Notes: generated by a model not told the origin, from the letters alone. A stretch of 64,000 bases of DNA from Liolophura sinensis (GCF_032854445.1 NC_088301.1:7052044-7116043); one strand, 5' to 3'; positions 39,100 to 52,190 are shown, counted from the stretch's first letter. Numbers and translations are program-made.

Positions 39100-41550
39100 A
39101 GGCACTCCCCGAGCGCTAACGCCTTTGCAGGAGACCTTGTTTTTACTGTTCAAGCGTATCCCTGCCGTGGTAATAGTATGCCTTCGAACACAAACTGACG
39201 ATAGCGTCACCAGTCCACTGGACTTTGAAGAGCCCCAGCCTACGTTTATCAAAGTCGTAGTGGTCGCGTCGAGGCAATCATTTGTCCCGCTCCTCCACGT
39301 ATACCTCCCGCAGCTCAGGTTTAACCTAGGATTCCCAGTCCGGGTCAGACCAAGCCATTGATGCGGAGTCCGTGTCCATCTCGCAGCACTGCCAGACCGA
39401 CTTCTTAAAAAAAAACGAGTCATGAAATCATAGTAAAACTCCAACATACGGAGTTTGGCGTACTCTTACACCATACATCCTATTTGCAGTGGTAGGTTGT
39501 AACGAATGGTCCTCTTGCTGCTCACCACTTCGAAGGTGTCATCATCGATTGGGTCAACGGTACGGCACCGTACACTCTCCAGTTAACTTGCGCGTCTTCG
39601 TCAGGCCACAGATTTTCACATCCACATGCCGGTCTTGGTTTGCCACAGTTTTGCCATAGCCGGAATTTCCTAACAACTTCCTTGTTTCCCTGATAAGAGC
39701 CTTGGAAGGATCGGGGTCAGGGTCTTGTACTTGGCCTCCGTGCACGGCTGGTGGGTCAGATCGTTATCGAAAGCGTGGCGGGATGGAAGCGCCGTTCCCT
39801 CCTGCCAGGAGAGGGTGTCTATATACGTGTAATAAAATTTCCCTCTCGTGAGGCGGCAGTCGTAAGCTTTCACCCACTTGTCCTAACTAATTAGGGGCCA
39901 TGCTATTTCGAATGTCCAGAAATTTCAGCTGCTGGCATGCTGAGGGTCATGGGGTTATTGTTACGCTTGATAACACACTCCAAATCACTGGCCTTGACCA
40001 GGTGGGGGTAAAGCTGTTGCTTGATCAAGTTCAGGGCATAGTTGCCGAGTTGAAGCCTAGGACGGGGAGCTGGTTGATACAGGCGATAAATTTATCCCGC
40101 ACCCGCCAAGTAAGACGGCTTGGTGTCGTTGGGATCGATGTGTTCGTCTAACTCGTCCAGGATGTAGGCATAGCGCCCGGTGAGATAGGCGCAAATGGTC
40201 TCGCTGATGGTATTGAGGTAAGCCATCATCCGCTCGAAGAGCGCGTGGGGATCGCCGGTAGAGATGAAGCACACGGCTGGTAGTAGTCGGGCAAGTTGAA
40301 GTTTTCGCTTACACTCATGGGGATGCTTTCGGACATTCATTCCGTTGAATCGGTCATCGCTTCGTCCACAGAGGCAAGGAAAGATTCAAAGTCGTAAGAA
40401 GCTCGGTAAGGGAATATTCCATCGTCACCTTCCCGGAGGTAAATACTCATGTCTGCCAACACTTCGAAAATAGTGGGGTTGATTGTGGAATACACCCCCG
40501 GGTACTTTCGGCGAAGGGCGTCGGTGCACGTTTAACCGTGTGTCCTAATTCCCATAGCTTTTTAAAGCTCTTAGAACACACTTGACAGGTGAAAGACTGG
40601 GCGTACCCGCCCCATGTCCTTGATGTAGCTGAAATGCTGATTGTGACGGTTCGCCGCATAGTGGAAGCATAGCGCTGTGCACTGCGATGGACGAGTTGAG
40701 CCGAGTAAAAGTTGTCCATAGGACGAGCCGGTACACTTGAATGTTTACGTTAAATAGGGCCCCTCCAGCGTGTCCAGCGCTCTGAGGGTACACCGCGGAA
40801 ATGCCTCGGCTCCATCTGTACCGCCCCCATATACATGCGGTGGTAACCCCGAGCCTGCATTTTGCACTTTTAGGGGCTGGCTTTGTCCAGATGGACAGTC
40901 AGTTCCTGCCACTAGCTTGTGCAGCCCCTTTTTCGCCGTTAACGGTACCCCACCCTCGCCGATGGGGTTGATGGAGTAGTTTGTGCACAAAGACAATACG
41001 TTCGTCAAGAGATCCACGATCCATTTTGTGTTGGGACGTTGTCTTCGTGCCCAGGTGAGTGGATTTTGGCAGGGGAGATGATCGGTGAGGAGTTCACGCA
41101 GGTCAGCCCACTTCGCCACGTGGTATGGTGCGTCGAGTACCCGGCATTGTTGGTGCTGAGGTCAAAGTACTTAACTGTCCCGTCTCCTTGTGCCGAAGAA
41201 TATAACCAAAGCTGTAGTTGACGGTGAAGGCGGTGGTTTGGTCCTCATACAGCGCGATCTGATAGGAGGGGATGGGCTCCGAGATCGCTGAACCGGTAAT
41301 TGTAGCGGTCCTGCACCGGCTTGCCGCGGTAAAAATGACTCCGAATCGAGCGCCCAATGCTCCCCGATACAGTTCCCGTAGATCACTCTCACTGCTAGGT
41401 CGGGTCGGGTTGGAACTGACTCGCGGAGATCTTCCAATTTCCCTTGATCGACTCCTCCGTCTCTAGACTTGCTGCATTCGACGAGCTGGCTTAGTTCTCG
41501 TTTGCAGTGTTTGCGGTTTTGTGGTGGGAAAAGCGGGTCTGTAAACACAG
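39100..41550 (-). pseudogene. Polinton PolB DNA polymerase remnant, copy 1
   Basis: Heavily frameshifted family-B, protein-primed-type DNA polymerase. Recognisable in N-to-C order: PLTWARRQRPNTKWIVDLLT (about 41050), INPIGEGGVP, a CxxC metal-binding segment FTCQVCSKSF (about 40600), an exonuclease-side region near 40100-40350, YIDTLSWQEGTALPSRHAF (about 39800), motif B NSGYGK with TVANQDRHVDVK (about 39650), MLEFYYDF, and a C-terminal KVSCKGVSAR near 39150. The motif A segment is deleted. It matches the second copy (58753-61516) but keeps parts that copy lacks, and the reverse. Confidence 0.85.
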
Positions 41551-41569
41551 AAGCGTGTCGAATAGTATA

Positions 41570-42420
41570 AACTATAATATCGCAGAGTATCGTAGACTAT
41601 AACTATAACATTGTATAGCTGTACTATAGTAATTTTTTTTTTTTTTTGATTGGTGTTTTACGCCGTACTCAAGAATATTTCACTTATACGACGGCGGACC
41701 AGCATTATGGTGGGTGGAAATCGGGCAGAGCCCGGGGGAAACCCACGAACCATCCACAGGTTGCTTGGCAGACCTTCCCACTTACGGCCGGAGAGGAAGC
41801 CAGCATGAGCTGGACTTGAACTCACAGCGACCGCATTGGTGAGAGGCTCCTGGGTCATTACCGCTGCGCTAGCGCGCTAACCGACTGGAGCCACGGAGGC
41901 CCCGTACTATAGTAAAAACTACAGTAGGGTAATAGTACGGTCGCATAGCACGGTGAATGTGTGTAACAGGTCTGAGGCGTGTAATGACGCGACACCCCCC
42001 TCGCAGTGTGTCAGTCGGCGTCCGGGGGGGGGGGGGGGTAGCTTGCCGAATATTTATAGTCCAGTATAGCTATAGTATCGCCGAGTATAAGCTATAGTAT
42101 CATAAAATATAGCTATAGTATCGCATAGTATAGCTATAGTATCGAAATGTATCGTATAAGTAGAATAAGTAATAACTATAGTATAGTATATTTATTTATT
42201 TGATTGTTGTTTTACGCCGTACTGAAGAATATTTCACATAGTATAGTATAGTATAGTATAATATAGTATGGTAGAGAATAGTAGAGTAAAGTATAGTACA
42301 GTATAGCAATAGTAGAGTATAATTATAGTACCGTATATTTATTTATTTATTTGATTGTTGTATGTATAACTATAGTAAAGTAGAATATAACTGTAGTAGA
42401 GTCACACTCCGGTTAAACAT
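41570..42420. repeat. TATAGTA-type low-complexity array, interrupted by a SINE
   Basis: Many CTATAGTATCG, AGTATAGTATAG and related words on both sides of the SINE at 41643-41905. A G-run at about 42027-42038 and SINE-tail fragments at 42190 and 42340 also lie here. No gene. Confidence 0.8.
41643..41905 (-). repeat. Full-length tRNA-derived SINE (minus)
   Basis: Best preserved copy in the window: starts on this strand with TTTTTGATTGGTGTTTTACG and ends with GCTAACCGACTGGAGCCACGG and AGGCCCC, the complement of the tRNA-like head. Inserted into the TATAGTA array. Confidence 0.9.
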
Positions 42421-44640
42421 GTGGGCTTAGATGAACCTTACAGCGGAAAAGGATGGTCCCCGTCTATAGCCGTGTCAATAAGCGGATCAGAGTTATTCCC
42501 CCTGGAATACCAATACCAATTGGTATTGCTGATTCTGATGTACGAATACGGCATGGCTTTATACTATATCGTATAATAAATACGTCATTTTTAGTCGACG
42601 GTCTTCAGGTTGTAGCGTTATATTGTACAAAAAAACATCAATTGAGTTCTGCAAAAACATCTAGGTTATCTTTAAACATGTGAGCTTAGAGGAGCCTCAC
42701 AGCGCCATCTATGATGCCTAATAATTATTATTTTATTCAGTTTTACATAAAAAGGCGCCAAATCCAGAGAATATGACCCCAGAAACGTGTTAGGCAACAT
42801 ATAGGTAAAAAAAAGCTTATAACTTGGAAGCACACGGTTACGTAACATTCGCTGTGCCACTGTGCAAGCAGTTCACAAGTAAATCTCAAGTATCGAAAAT
42901 TGAACCATTCATTGTACGAAACTGGACAGCTGAAAATGACACAAATCCAACGAATACACTATCGCTGACATCGATTTGACAACAGACATTGTCCCTGTGT
43001 AATTTTTTTTTGCGAGACGAATTTCTTCATCCAGCCTGTTTGCAAACCAGGAAATCACGCGGTCTCTAGCTTCTGGATTGTCTAATAGTATAGCTTATCA
43101 CATCACACAATTATCTGTTGGTATTGTCAATCATACCTTTTGATGCATGTGCAGAAGCGAATATCGGCGCGTGATAACCTAGCGAGCATTATGCAAGGGG
43201 GCTTATATTAGCCCTAAAGCGCTACCAGTGATGTCCCAATAATTATATTCGATTCAATTTTACATTAAATCCGTTTAAAAAGGTGGGCTTCCATTAGCCG
43301 TACGGCGTAAAAGGCTGTTCCCCGTCTATGGCCGTGTCAACAGAGTTATTCCCCCTGAAATTCTCTGTACAGAATACGGCATGTATTTATACTGCATGAT
43401 TGTATGATAAATATGTCAGTTTCAGTCGACGGCCTTCATGTCTAGCGTTATGATGTACAAAATAATCACGAGTTCTACAAAACACACTTAGGCTATCTGG
43501 AAAGCTGAAAATGACACAAATCCAACGAATACACTGCCGCTGACATCGATTTGACAACAGGCATTGTCCTGTGTGATATTTGGGGGGGGGGGGACAATTT
43601 ATTTTCTCACGTGGTTTCTAGCTTCACGATTGTCTTATAAAATAGATAATCATGTCACACAGTTTTCTGTTGGTATCGGTAGTCACACCTTTTCATGTAT
43701 GTGCAGAAGTGAATAGCGTCGGGTGATTACCAAGCGAAGATTATGGCAAGTGGGCTTACATGAGCCCTACAGCGCCATCTATGATGTCCAATAATTATTG
43801 TTTTATTCAATTTTACAAACAAAAGGCACCAAATCCATAGATAATGACCATAGAAACGTGTTCGGCAACATACAGTTAAAAAAATAAGCTTATAACTTGG
43901 AGGCACACGGTTATGTAACACTAATTCTGGATTGTCTTATATAACAGCTTATCACGTCACACAATTATCTGTTGGTATCGGCAGTTATACCTTTTCATGT
44001 ATGTACAGAAGCGAATAGCGGCCTGCGATAACCTAGCAAGCATTATGGTAAGTGGGTTTAGATTCGCCCTACAGCGCCATCTATGATGTCCAATAATTAT
44101 TGTTTTAGTCACTAAATCCAGAGAATATGACCACAGTAACGTGTTAGGCAACATACAGGTAAAAAAATCAGCTTATAACTTGGAAGCATACGGTTATATA
44201 TTATTTCCCGATTGTCTTATAAAAAAGCTTATCACATCACACAATTATCTGTTGGTATTGGCAGTCATACCTTGCATGTTCAGAAGCGAATAGCGACCGG
44301 CGATGACCTAACGAGCATTATGGCAAGTGGGCTTAGATTAGCCATACAGCGCTATCAGTGATGTCCCAATAATTATTATTTTATTTATTTTTACATAAAT
44401 CCGTTTAAACGGGTGGGCTTCCATTAGCCATACAGCGTCAAAGGCTGTTCCCCGTCTATAGCCGTGTCAACAAGCGGCCCAGAGTTATTCCCAATGAATT
44501 CTCTGTACGAAATACGGCATGTGTTTATACTGCATGACTCGTATGATAAATATGTCAGTTTCAGTCGACGGCCTTCATGTCTAGCGTTATGTTGTACAAA
44601 AAACATCACATGAGTTCTGCAAAACACCTAGGCTATCTAG
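42420..44640. repeat. Array of ~300-bp repeat units, left part
   Basis: Repeating block whose landmarks are CAGCGCCATCTATGATG, CAATAATTATTGTTTTATT, AACGTGTTAGGCAACATACA, AGCTTATAACTTGGAAGCA, CACAATTATCTGTTGGTAT and GCAGAAGCGAATAGCG. The first landmark or its variants lie near 42701, 43224, 43770, 44070 and 44353, so spacing is about 285-300 bp, or about 525-545 bp when an extra segment (TGTTCCCCGTCTAT to GCTGAAAATGACACAAATCC) is included. Interrupted at 44640 by a retroelement insertion. Confidence 0.85.
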
Positions 44641-44685
44641 GTGTTAATATTATTAAGAATCATGATTTAAGGAATCTCTTTGTGA

Positions 44686-46624
44686 GTGCATGTTCGCATT
44701 GGTAAGCCGTTATGTAACAACTCCACTGGTAGGCTATCAAGATCGAAAACTGAAGATCCAGACTGGAGTTCTTTTAAGCATTCATTAAGTAAAGTTTCGG
44801 AAACTGATGCAGTTAGTGAAAATTTGAATGAGTTTAATGATGCAGTTTTCGGTTATATCTCCAAAGCAGCCGAAAGCAGTATGCCGAATTCATCAGGAAG
44901 ATCTTGTCCAAAACCTCCTGTACCCTGGTGGAATGAAGAATGTGAGGAAGCCATCAACGCTCGCAAGAAAGCTAAAAACAGAGCAAAACGTACGCTACTC
45001 CATCTTGATATAATAGACTACAAGAACAAGAAGGCGCAAGCTCAAAAAATAATCAAGAGAACCCAGAAGTCATATTGGCGTACGTTTTGCTCTACCATAA
45101 ATTCTAAGACATCTATTAAATCGGTTTGGCAAAAGGTTAACGCAGTTACGGGAAACCACTCTAACTCATCTGTACCCACTCTAAGTGAAGAACATGTAAT
45201 GTATGTAAGTGATATAGATAAGGCTAATATTTTGTGTAAACGTTTTGCTTTTGTCAATAGCTCTGACAATTATGACCCTGAATTTAAACGTTACAAAGAT
45301 GACGCAGAGAAGGAGTGTGATTTTCCTAATATTATGTTTGACGATATGGTAATAAACAATGATTTTTCTTTGGCAAAAGTCAAGCAGGCTATATGTAGAA
45401 GGGAAAACAGTACGCCAGGAGAAGATGGTGTCCATAATTGTATGTTGCGTAATATGCCAGATTCGTTCTTAAATATATTGTTACTTCTTTTTAACTGTGT
45501 TTGGAATTCCATGACGATGCCTTTGGCATGCGGTAAAGCGATTGTGGTGCCTGTTCCCAAGCCCGGAAAGTCTCCTTCTAATCCGTTATCGTATAGGCCC
45601 ATCTCACTCACCAGTAATTTATGTAAATTGATGGAGGGAATAGTCAACGCTCGCCTAACGTGGCATCTTGAAAGTAAAGGTCTTCTTTCCCCATTACAGA
45701 GTGGGTTTTAGACGTAACCGACGGACAACAGAACATGTTGTTAGGCTAGAATCTGATATTACGAATGGTTTGTTAAATAAGGAATATGTTTTAGCAGTTT
45801 TCTTAGATGTCGAGAAGGCGTACGATATGGTGTGGAGAAGAGGGGTGCTGAGGAAAATGGCAGAGATGGGTTTGGGGGGGGGGGGAAAGATATTGGCATG
45901 GGTGAGAAACTTTTTGTCTAATAGACAAATATCTGTTCGTGTAGGTAAAGAATTTTCAGACCCTATTAGTACGAAGAATGGTACCCCTCAGCGGACAAGG
46001 CTGCAAAGCAAGCGCTATTGCTGAATATTATATCTGTCCCTTACAAGTTATCATGTCGAGAGATGTTCAACGAAGTTAATTCACACTTCTACTCGCTTTG
46101 GCAGAATGAGTAGGATATAACGAATAATGGTCGTTTTTATTTTCAGTTTCAGCCTTCTATTTCCAGTAGTTATGTAAACCTATCTCCAAGACAACACGAT
46201 GTCTTATTTTTCAGATTAATGTCTGGTGTCTTACCGCTTAACCTACGCCTTTTCAAGATAAACTGTCACCCAACTGGCTGGTGTGATTTTTGTGATGTGG
46301 ATGGGTCCGAAGTATATTTTCTTTTAAGATATACCAGATATAATGTAATCAGAACTCAAATGTTTGCAAAGCTATCACATTATGGTATTTTTCAGCACAC
46401 ATTACAGGCAGTTCTATGCCCTCCACGAAACAGAGTTAAAGTTTTCAATGAAGTGGCGAAGTTCATTGTTAATTCAAGGCGATTTTGGGTCGCCCCAACC
46501 CTCATCCCGTTTATTTGAGTGCTACCTCTAGTAACGTAGTATAGATTTACTCTTGCTGTTAAGTGTGGCGTGCATCATCCCTTTTCAGGGCTTGGAAAAC
46601 GCCAAATTTATAATTTCACTCACT
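44686..46624 (+). mobile_element. Non-LTR (Jockey/CR1-like) retrotransposon fragment
   Basis: 5'-truncated LINE ORF2. It has a spacer upstream of the RT with PWWNEECEEAINARKKAKNR, then RT blocks YRPISLTSNLCKLMEG and GFRRNRRTTEHV and motif A AVFLDVEKAYDMVW (45800). The frame changes at about 45700, and a deletion near 46024-46200 removes the catalytic FADD block. The C-terminal cysteine segment WCDFCDVDGSEVYFLLRYTR ends at a stop near 46518. Flanked by 14-bp direct repeats GAATCTCTTTGTGA (44672-44685, 46625-46638). Removing the segment restores an open frame of the surrounding RT gene across the junction, confirming the insertion. Confidence 0.85.
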
Positions 46625-47845
46625 GAATCTCTTTGTGACAGATTTTAAGTATAGGGAAAAGAGAAACGTCAACATTCGATCAAACATAAAAAATATCATC
46701 TTGGGGCTTGAGGAGCATGTTAAAAAAAAGGTCAAAACGGGAGAAAGTGGATTCTTTGGTACTTAACAATTGGCTTGAGATTGTCAAAAAGAAGGTTAGT
46801 TTAGCTATTCACCGTATAGACATTGATACTCTACCTAAAGTTAAACAGGTTTTGAAGGATCCCACTGTACAAGAAACACTCGCTGACCTTCATAGTAAAT
46901 TTGTCATCAATGTAGCAGATAAGGCTCCCAATAAGGTAATCTTCATTTATAAGAATTATTATTATCAAATTCTTGTTCAAGAGCTATGTACATCTACAAC
47001 AACATCCATGTACTCTGCTACTACATGTACTCTGGAGGAACTATTCAATAAACACAAAACCTTTCTTAAAGAAAGGCGCATAAATATACCTACCCGTTGT
47101 ATAGAAATAGCACAACTTTACTAGATTCCTAAAATGCATAAATCCCCATACAAAGCTCGATTTATTGCGGGTTCAAGAAGTTGCACCACCAAACTCTGGT
47201 CAACCCTACTTACGAGAGCGTTACAAGATGTAAAGTCATTTTGGAATAAGTATTGATGTGCCATAAAAAATTCAGGTGTCAGCTGCATGCAGATTCTTAA
47301 CTTCAAAGGTCTTACAGAAGAACTTGATGCTCATATGCATATACCGTACAAAGACGTATCCACATGGGACTTCTCTACTCTCTATACTACAATTCCCCAC
47401 AAAGATCTTATTCAAAGAATATTGTAGCGGTTCAGTTGTTGTATTTGTCTTATGTGCTTTTGTTTCTTATGGGGTCCTCTCAAGTATGCAGGTACCTATG
47501 AGTGCGACTCCATTCAATCACTTTAATCCTGTTTGATATTTAACGTGCCGAGCGAAGGTTGTTAAATGAATAAACCAATCAGGATTCTTTCCCCTGAACT
47601 GGGAGACGCCGCTACTATTTGGATCCGATTTCATAACATTTCCTTAACTCGGGCTGTTATCCAGTATGACTTGTGTATGAGATTTGAAATTCTTATACAA
47701 AACTAAAGTTCTCCAACAACAGATTTTCAGTGAATCAGATGATGAATATTTATTATGACAAGGGAGGAACTAGTAGTTGACACTAGTACCAAACAGTTGA
47801 GTGTCATATGGGACAGTCTCAGTTGAGTGTCATATGGGACAGAAA

Positions 47846-48200
47846 GTCTCATGAGACTCTTGTCCCAAATTATGGTACCAAAGTTCAGTTGATATATTCT
47901 GGTATATAGGCCACTGTGGTCCACTTTTGATATCTCAGACAATTTCTACTTGCATAACACTGGAGCTGGATTCTCCGGTTTCGTGAGACTGGAGAGCCCC
48001 AGAATTTTGGGACTGGGAAAAGTCTCATGAGACTCGTCTCAAATGATAGTACTAAAGTTCAGGTGATTTATTCTGGTATATAGTCTCTGTGGCCCATTTT
48101 TTGATATCTCAGACAAGTTCCACTTGTTTGAGACTGGAGCTGGATTCCCAGGTATCGTGAGACTGAAGAGTCCCAGAATTTTGGGACTGGGAAAATTCCT
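47846..48200. repeat. Tandem pair of ~176-bp units
   Basis: GTCTCATGAGACTC marks the starts at about 47846 and 48022. Each unit carries AAAGTTCAG, TTATTCTGGTATATAG-like, TTTGATATCTCAGACAA, ACTGGAGCTGGATTC and CCCAGAATTTTGGGACTGGG. It lies within the block that interrupts the Penelope-type RT gene. Confidence 0.8.
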
Positions 48201-48357
48201 AGATTTTTGACACTGTATTCCCGGCTTCCTGGGACTGATTTCCACCAAGTGTCAACTGTCTCTGAATTCTTAAACTGGGTCACAAATCATTTTTCCGATA
48301 CTGGGACTGTTTTCCAATTCACGGTACAAGAATTTTCCCACTCTTAATAATGTATCG

Positions 48358-49112
48358 GGATTTAAGGAAGTAGGATTTAAAAAATAAATTTAACCTAGAG
48401 AAGTTTCATATATTCACGTTTTAATGAATTTTCACGGAAGTTTTGTTACGATCGTTATCTGAGGCCATACTAGTTAATTTACGACGTCAGTATTTGCCAA
48501 TATTATTTATTCTCGTAGGAAATCTTATGTTTATCTGTTTCATGAACGAGTGATGTTGTTGTTGTTGTATCGGCGTTCCTTCTTGTTTCACACATAAATT
48601 ACGACATGCATTGTCAAAATCCTGGTCCGATTTCTAAAAGCCTTCAAGTGCGGGTTCCATGAACACCCTAATGACAATAAATGTACAAAAATGACGGCAA
48701 CACAAACTTTTGCTTTCGAGGTTAAACTGAGGAAAATAAATGTCATATTTTCTGTGTGAAAGAAGAACGAAAATAGAAGGTAAATACTTTCCAGATAAGA
48801 CAGTGACATAGAATTTCGTAATTTCTACATTATCATCACTACATTGCTGAAAAATACTTATAATTATCCCAAATATGTCGGAACGCCGACACAACAACAA
48901 CAAATCACTCGTCCATGAAACAGATAAACGTATGTTTAAAACTTCCTATGAGAATAAATAAACGTTATACTGGCAAATATTGACTTGGTAAATTAACAAG
49001 TATGGCCTCAGATAACGATCTTAACAAAACTTCCGTAAAAATTCATTAAAACATGAATATATGAAACTTCCCTACGTTAAATTTATTTCTTAAATCCTAC
49101 CTCCTTAAATCC
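48358..49112. mobile_element. Foldback / MITE-like element with ~210-bp inverted repeats
   Basis: The left arm begins GGATTTAAGGAAGTAGGATT and runs to about 48577 (TATCGGCGTTCC). The right arm begins GGAACGCCGACACAACAACA at about 48878 and ends CTACCTCCTTAAATCC at 49112. The arms are complementary over roughly 210 bp with few differences, and an unrelated centre of about 300 bp lacks coding signs. A clear target duplication was not seen. Confidence 0.85.
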
Positions 49113-50551
49113 TGCTACAACATCGTCGTTAATTGTCTCGGTATTTACTACAACAGGTCACCGGTACAGTAACGTCAGAAGCAATACGGTTTCTTTTAGT
49201 TCTACTCTTTATAAAGGTTACCACTCACGGGCTGTTACATTATTTATTGAACTATTGAATTTCTCATTAATAACATCTGTGTAAAATTCGGGGATACCAT
49301 TTACCAACAGTGCATAGGTATTCTAATGGGTACCAATTGTGCGCCTCTTTTGGCAGATCTATACCTGTTTTCATATGAATACGACTATTTGCAGAAATTA
49401 CTTAAATGTAATATCTTTAAAGCTCGATCCTTTTCATTTACCAAGCGGTATATTGATGATCTACTGGCGTTAAATAATCCCCATATTGCTGAAGCGGTGA
49501 AGGAAATCTATCCGCCTTCATTGGATTTAAAGGAGACAACAAATAGTCGTGATGGTACATCTTATTTGGATCTATATCTGTACAAAGACGAACAAGGTCT
49601 CCTTTCACGCCGCCTTTACGACAAAAGGAATAATTTCAACTTTGATATTATAAATTATCCTTATTTAGATAGCAATAAACCAAAGGGTCCTGCATATGGC
49701 GTATACATATCTCGCCTTGTAGCATTTGTCAGATCTTGCGTTAATTGTGATGACTTTAATCTGCATCACAAGTTGCTAGTTCAAAGACTAGTGTGTCAAG
49801 GATACTCCATCAAACGCCTTCATTCTAAGTTTCTCAAATTTTACAATGAGTATAACACTCTCGTTGGCAGGTATGGACAGAGCGTTCAGAATCTCTGGCT
49901 ATCTGCATTGTGATCAACCACATAGACGGCGCTGTTATCCCTATGTACATATTTATCACGTACATGGTATTTAACAACATAGATGGCGCTGTTTGCCCAG
50001 TGTAACCGTCTATCTTGCATGTCATGTGTAACATCATAGATGGCGCCTCTTGTAGCATGAGATCTTTACATGTTAACGGGAAATACGTAATCGTCCGTTA
50101 CTTTTGAATCACAATCTGATCAGTTAAGGCCTCTAACGCTCGTCATTTTCAAACTGTATCTAATACCGCTTAACTTGGGGCTAGGGGCCGGAAAGACAGC
50201 CATGTTCATTACATCTGCATGATGCATATATGAACAGTTGCAATTAAAACGCGACTGAGATACCTTGTTTAATCGTTATTTGACCTGGAACTCATTCATG
50301 GACTACGAATTTGAACTTTGAATTCATGCACGGAATATCGAGGCAGAGATACTGTCTGCCCGGCATCATTGAAAACTGAAGACCACTTCTCTCTTGTATG
50401 CTACCGGCTTTATTTCCTATTTTGTATAATTTCTTACATAGTGTTAAACGTTGTTTTGGAAATGGATCTTGTGATTATCGGCTTGGAACGCCTTTTGCGG
50501 ACTACGAATGGTATACGAATGTCGGATATGACGCTTAGGCCCTATATCTAG

Positions 50552-52190
50552 AAAGCTGAAAATGACACAAATCCAACGAATACACTATCGCTGACATCGA
50601 TTTGACAGCATTCATATTCCAGTGTGATATTTGTGCGTGACGAATTTCTTCATGAGGTATCTGCTTCTGGATTGTCTTTTATAGAATAGCTCATCATTTC
50701 ACATAATTATCTATTGGTATCGGCAGTCATACCCTTTCATGTATGTGCAGAAGCGAATAGCGTCGGGTGATTAGCGAAGATTATGGCAAGTGGGCTTACA
50801 TGAGCCGTACAGTGACATCTGTGATGTCCAATAATTATTATTTTATTCAATTTTACATAGAAAAGGTACCAAATTCATAGAAAATGACCACAGAAACGTG
50901 TTAGGAAACATACAGGTAATAAAAAAAACTTAAAACTTGGAAGCACACGGTTATGTAACACTAATTCTGGTTTGTCTTATATAATAGCTTATCACGTCAC
51001 ACAATTATCTGTTGGTATCGGCAGTTATAAATTTTCATGTATGTACAGAAGCGAATAGCGGCCTGCGATAACCTAGCAAGCATTATGGCAAGTGGGCATG
51101 GATTCGCCCTACAGCGCCATCTATGATGTCCAGTGATTATTGTTTTATTGAATTTTACATAGAAGTCATCAAATCCAGAGAATATGACCACAGAAACGTG
51201 TTAGGCAACATGCAGTTAAAAAAATAAGCTTATAACTTGGAAGCATACGGTTATGTAACACTAATTCCGGATTGTCTTATAGAAAAGCTTATCACATCAC
51301 ACAATTATCTGTTGGTATTGGCAGTCATACCTTTTCATGCTTGTGCAGAAGCGAATAGCGACCGGCGATGACCTATCAAGCATTATGGCAAGTGGGCTTA
51401 GATTAGCCATACAGTGTTATCAGTGATGTCCCAATAATTATTATTTTATTTATTTTTACATAAATCCGTTTAAACAGGTGGGCCTCCATTAGCCATACAG
51501 CGTCAAAGGCTGTTCCCCGTCTATGGTCGTGTCAACAAGCGGCCCAGAGTTATTCCCACTGAAATTCTTTGTACGAAATACGGCATGTGTTTATACTGCA
51601 TGACTCGTATGATAAATATATCAGTTTCAGTCACCGGCTTTTCATGTTATGTTGTACAAAAACACCTGGGCTATCTGGAAAGCTGAAAATGACACAAATC
51701 CAACGAACACACTACCGCTGACATCGATTTGACAACAGGCATTGTCCTGTGTAATATTTTGGGGGGACAATTTATTTTTTCACGTGGTTTCTAGCTTCAC
51801 GATTGTCTTAAACAATAGCTAATCATGTCTCACAATTATCTGTTGGTATCGGTAGTCATACCTTTTATGTATGTCCAGAAGCGAATAGCGTCGGATGATG
51901 ACCTAGCGAAGATTATGGCAAGTGGGTTTACATGAGACCTACAGCGCCATCTATGATGTCCAATAATTATTGTTTTATTCGATTTTACATAGAAAAGGCA
52001 ACAGATACAGAGAACATGACCACAGAAACGTGTTCGGCAACATATAGGTAAAAAAATAAGCTCATAACTTGGAAGCATAGGTTATGTAACACTCGTTGTG
52101 CCACTTCGAAAGCAGTTCACCAGTAAATCTCAAGTATCGAAAATCGAACCATTCATAGTACGAAATACGGCATGTGTTTATACTACGGCG
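50552..52190. repeat. Array of ~300-bp repeat units, right part
   Basis: Continues the array at 42420-44640 in the same order and orientation. Landmark variants of CAGCGCCATCTATGATG lie near 50810, 51109, 51410 and 51943. The block with AAAGCTGAAAATGACACAAA recurs at 50552 and 51680. No gene seen. Confidence 0.85.

Larger units (their letters stand above)
37700..41570. mobile_element. Polinton/Maverick element, decayed copy 1
   Basis: A promoter cluster, integrase (+) and PolB (-) remnants lie contiguously with elevated GC. Capsid, ATPase and protease genes are absent, so the copy is internally deleted. Terminal inverted repeats and target duplications could not be found by eye, so the edges are approximate. 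Confidence 0.75.
44641..50551 (+). mobile_element. Nested insertion: Penelope-type RT element split by a LINE and a second block
   Basis: The ~300-bp array breaks after GGCTATCTAG (44640) and resumes at 50552 with AAAGCTGAAAATGAC, which are adjacent at 43490 and 51675. TATCTAG stands at both edges (44634-44640, 50545-50551), a 7-bp target duplication. Reverse transcriptase coding on the plus strand occupies 44641-44685, 46639-about 47440 and about 49150-49913: KYREKRNVNIRSNI, VINVADKAPNKVIFI, IPKMHKSPYKARFIAG, FSTLYTTIPHKDL, MGTNCAPLLADLYLFSYE and FTKRYIDDLLALNN. The MGTNCAP / RYIDD form resembles Penelope/Neptune-type RTs. It is 5'-truncated and carries stops. GIY-YIG endonuclease not seen. 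Confidence 0.65.

Noticed and set aside
46579-46590. CCCTTTTCAGGG, resembling the core of a histone stem-loop, in the 3' tail of the LINE fragment
   Set aside because: Only a 4-bp GC-containing stem with a mismatch below it and no ACCCA flank or purine element; compatible with chance.
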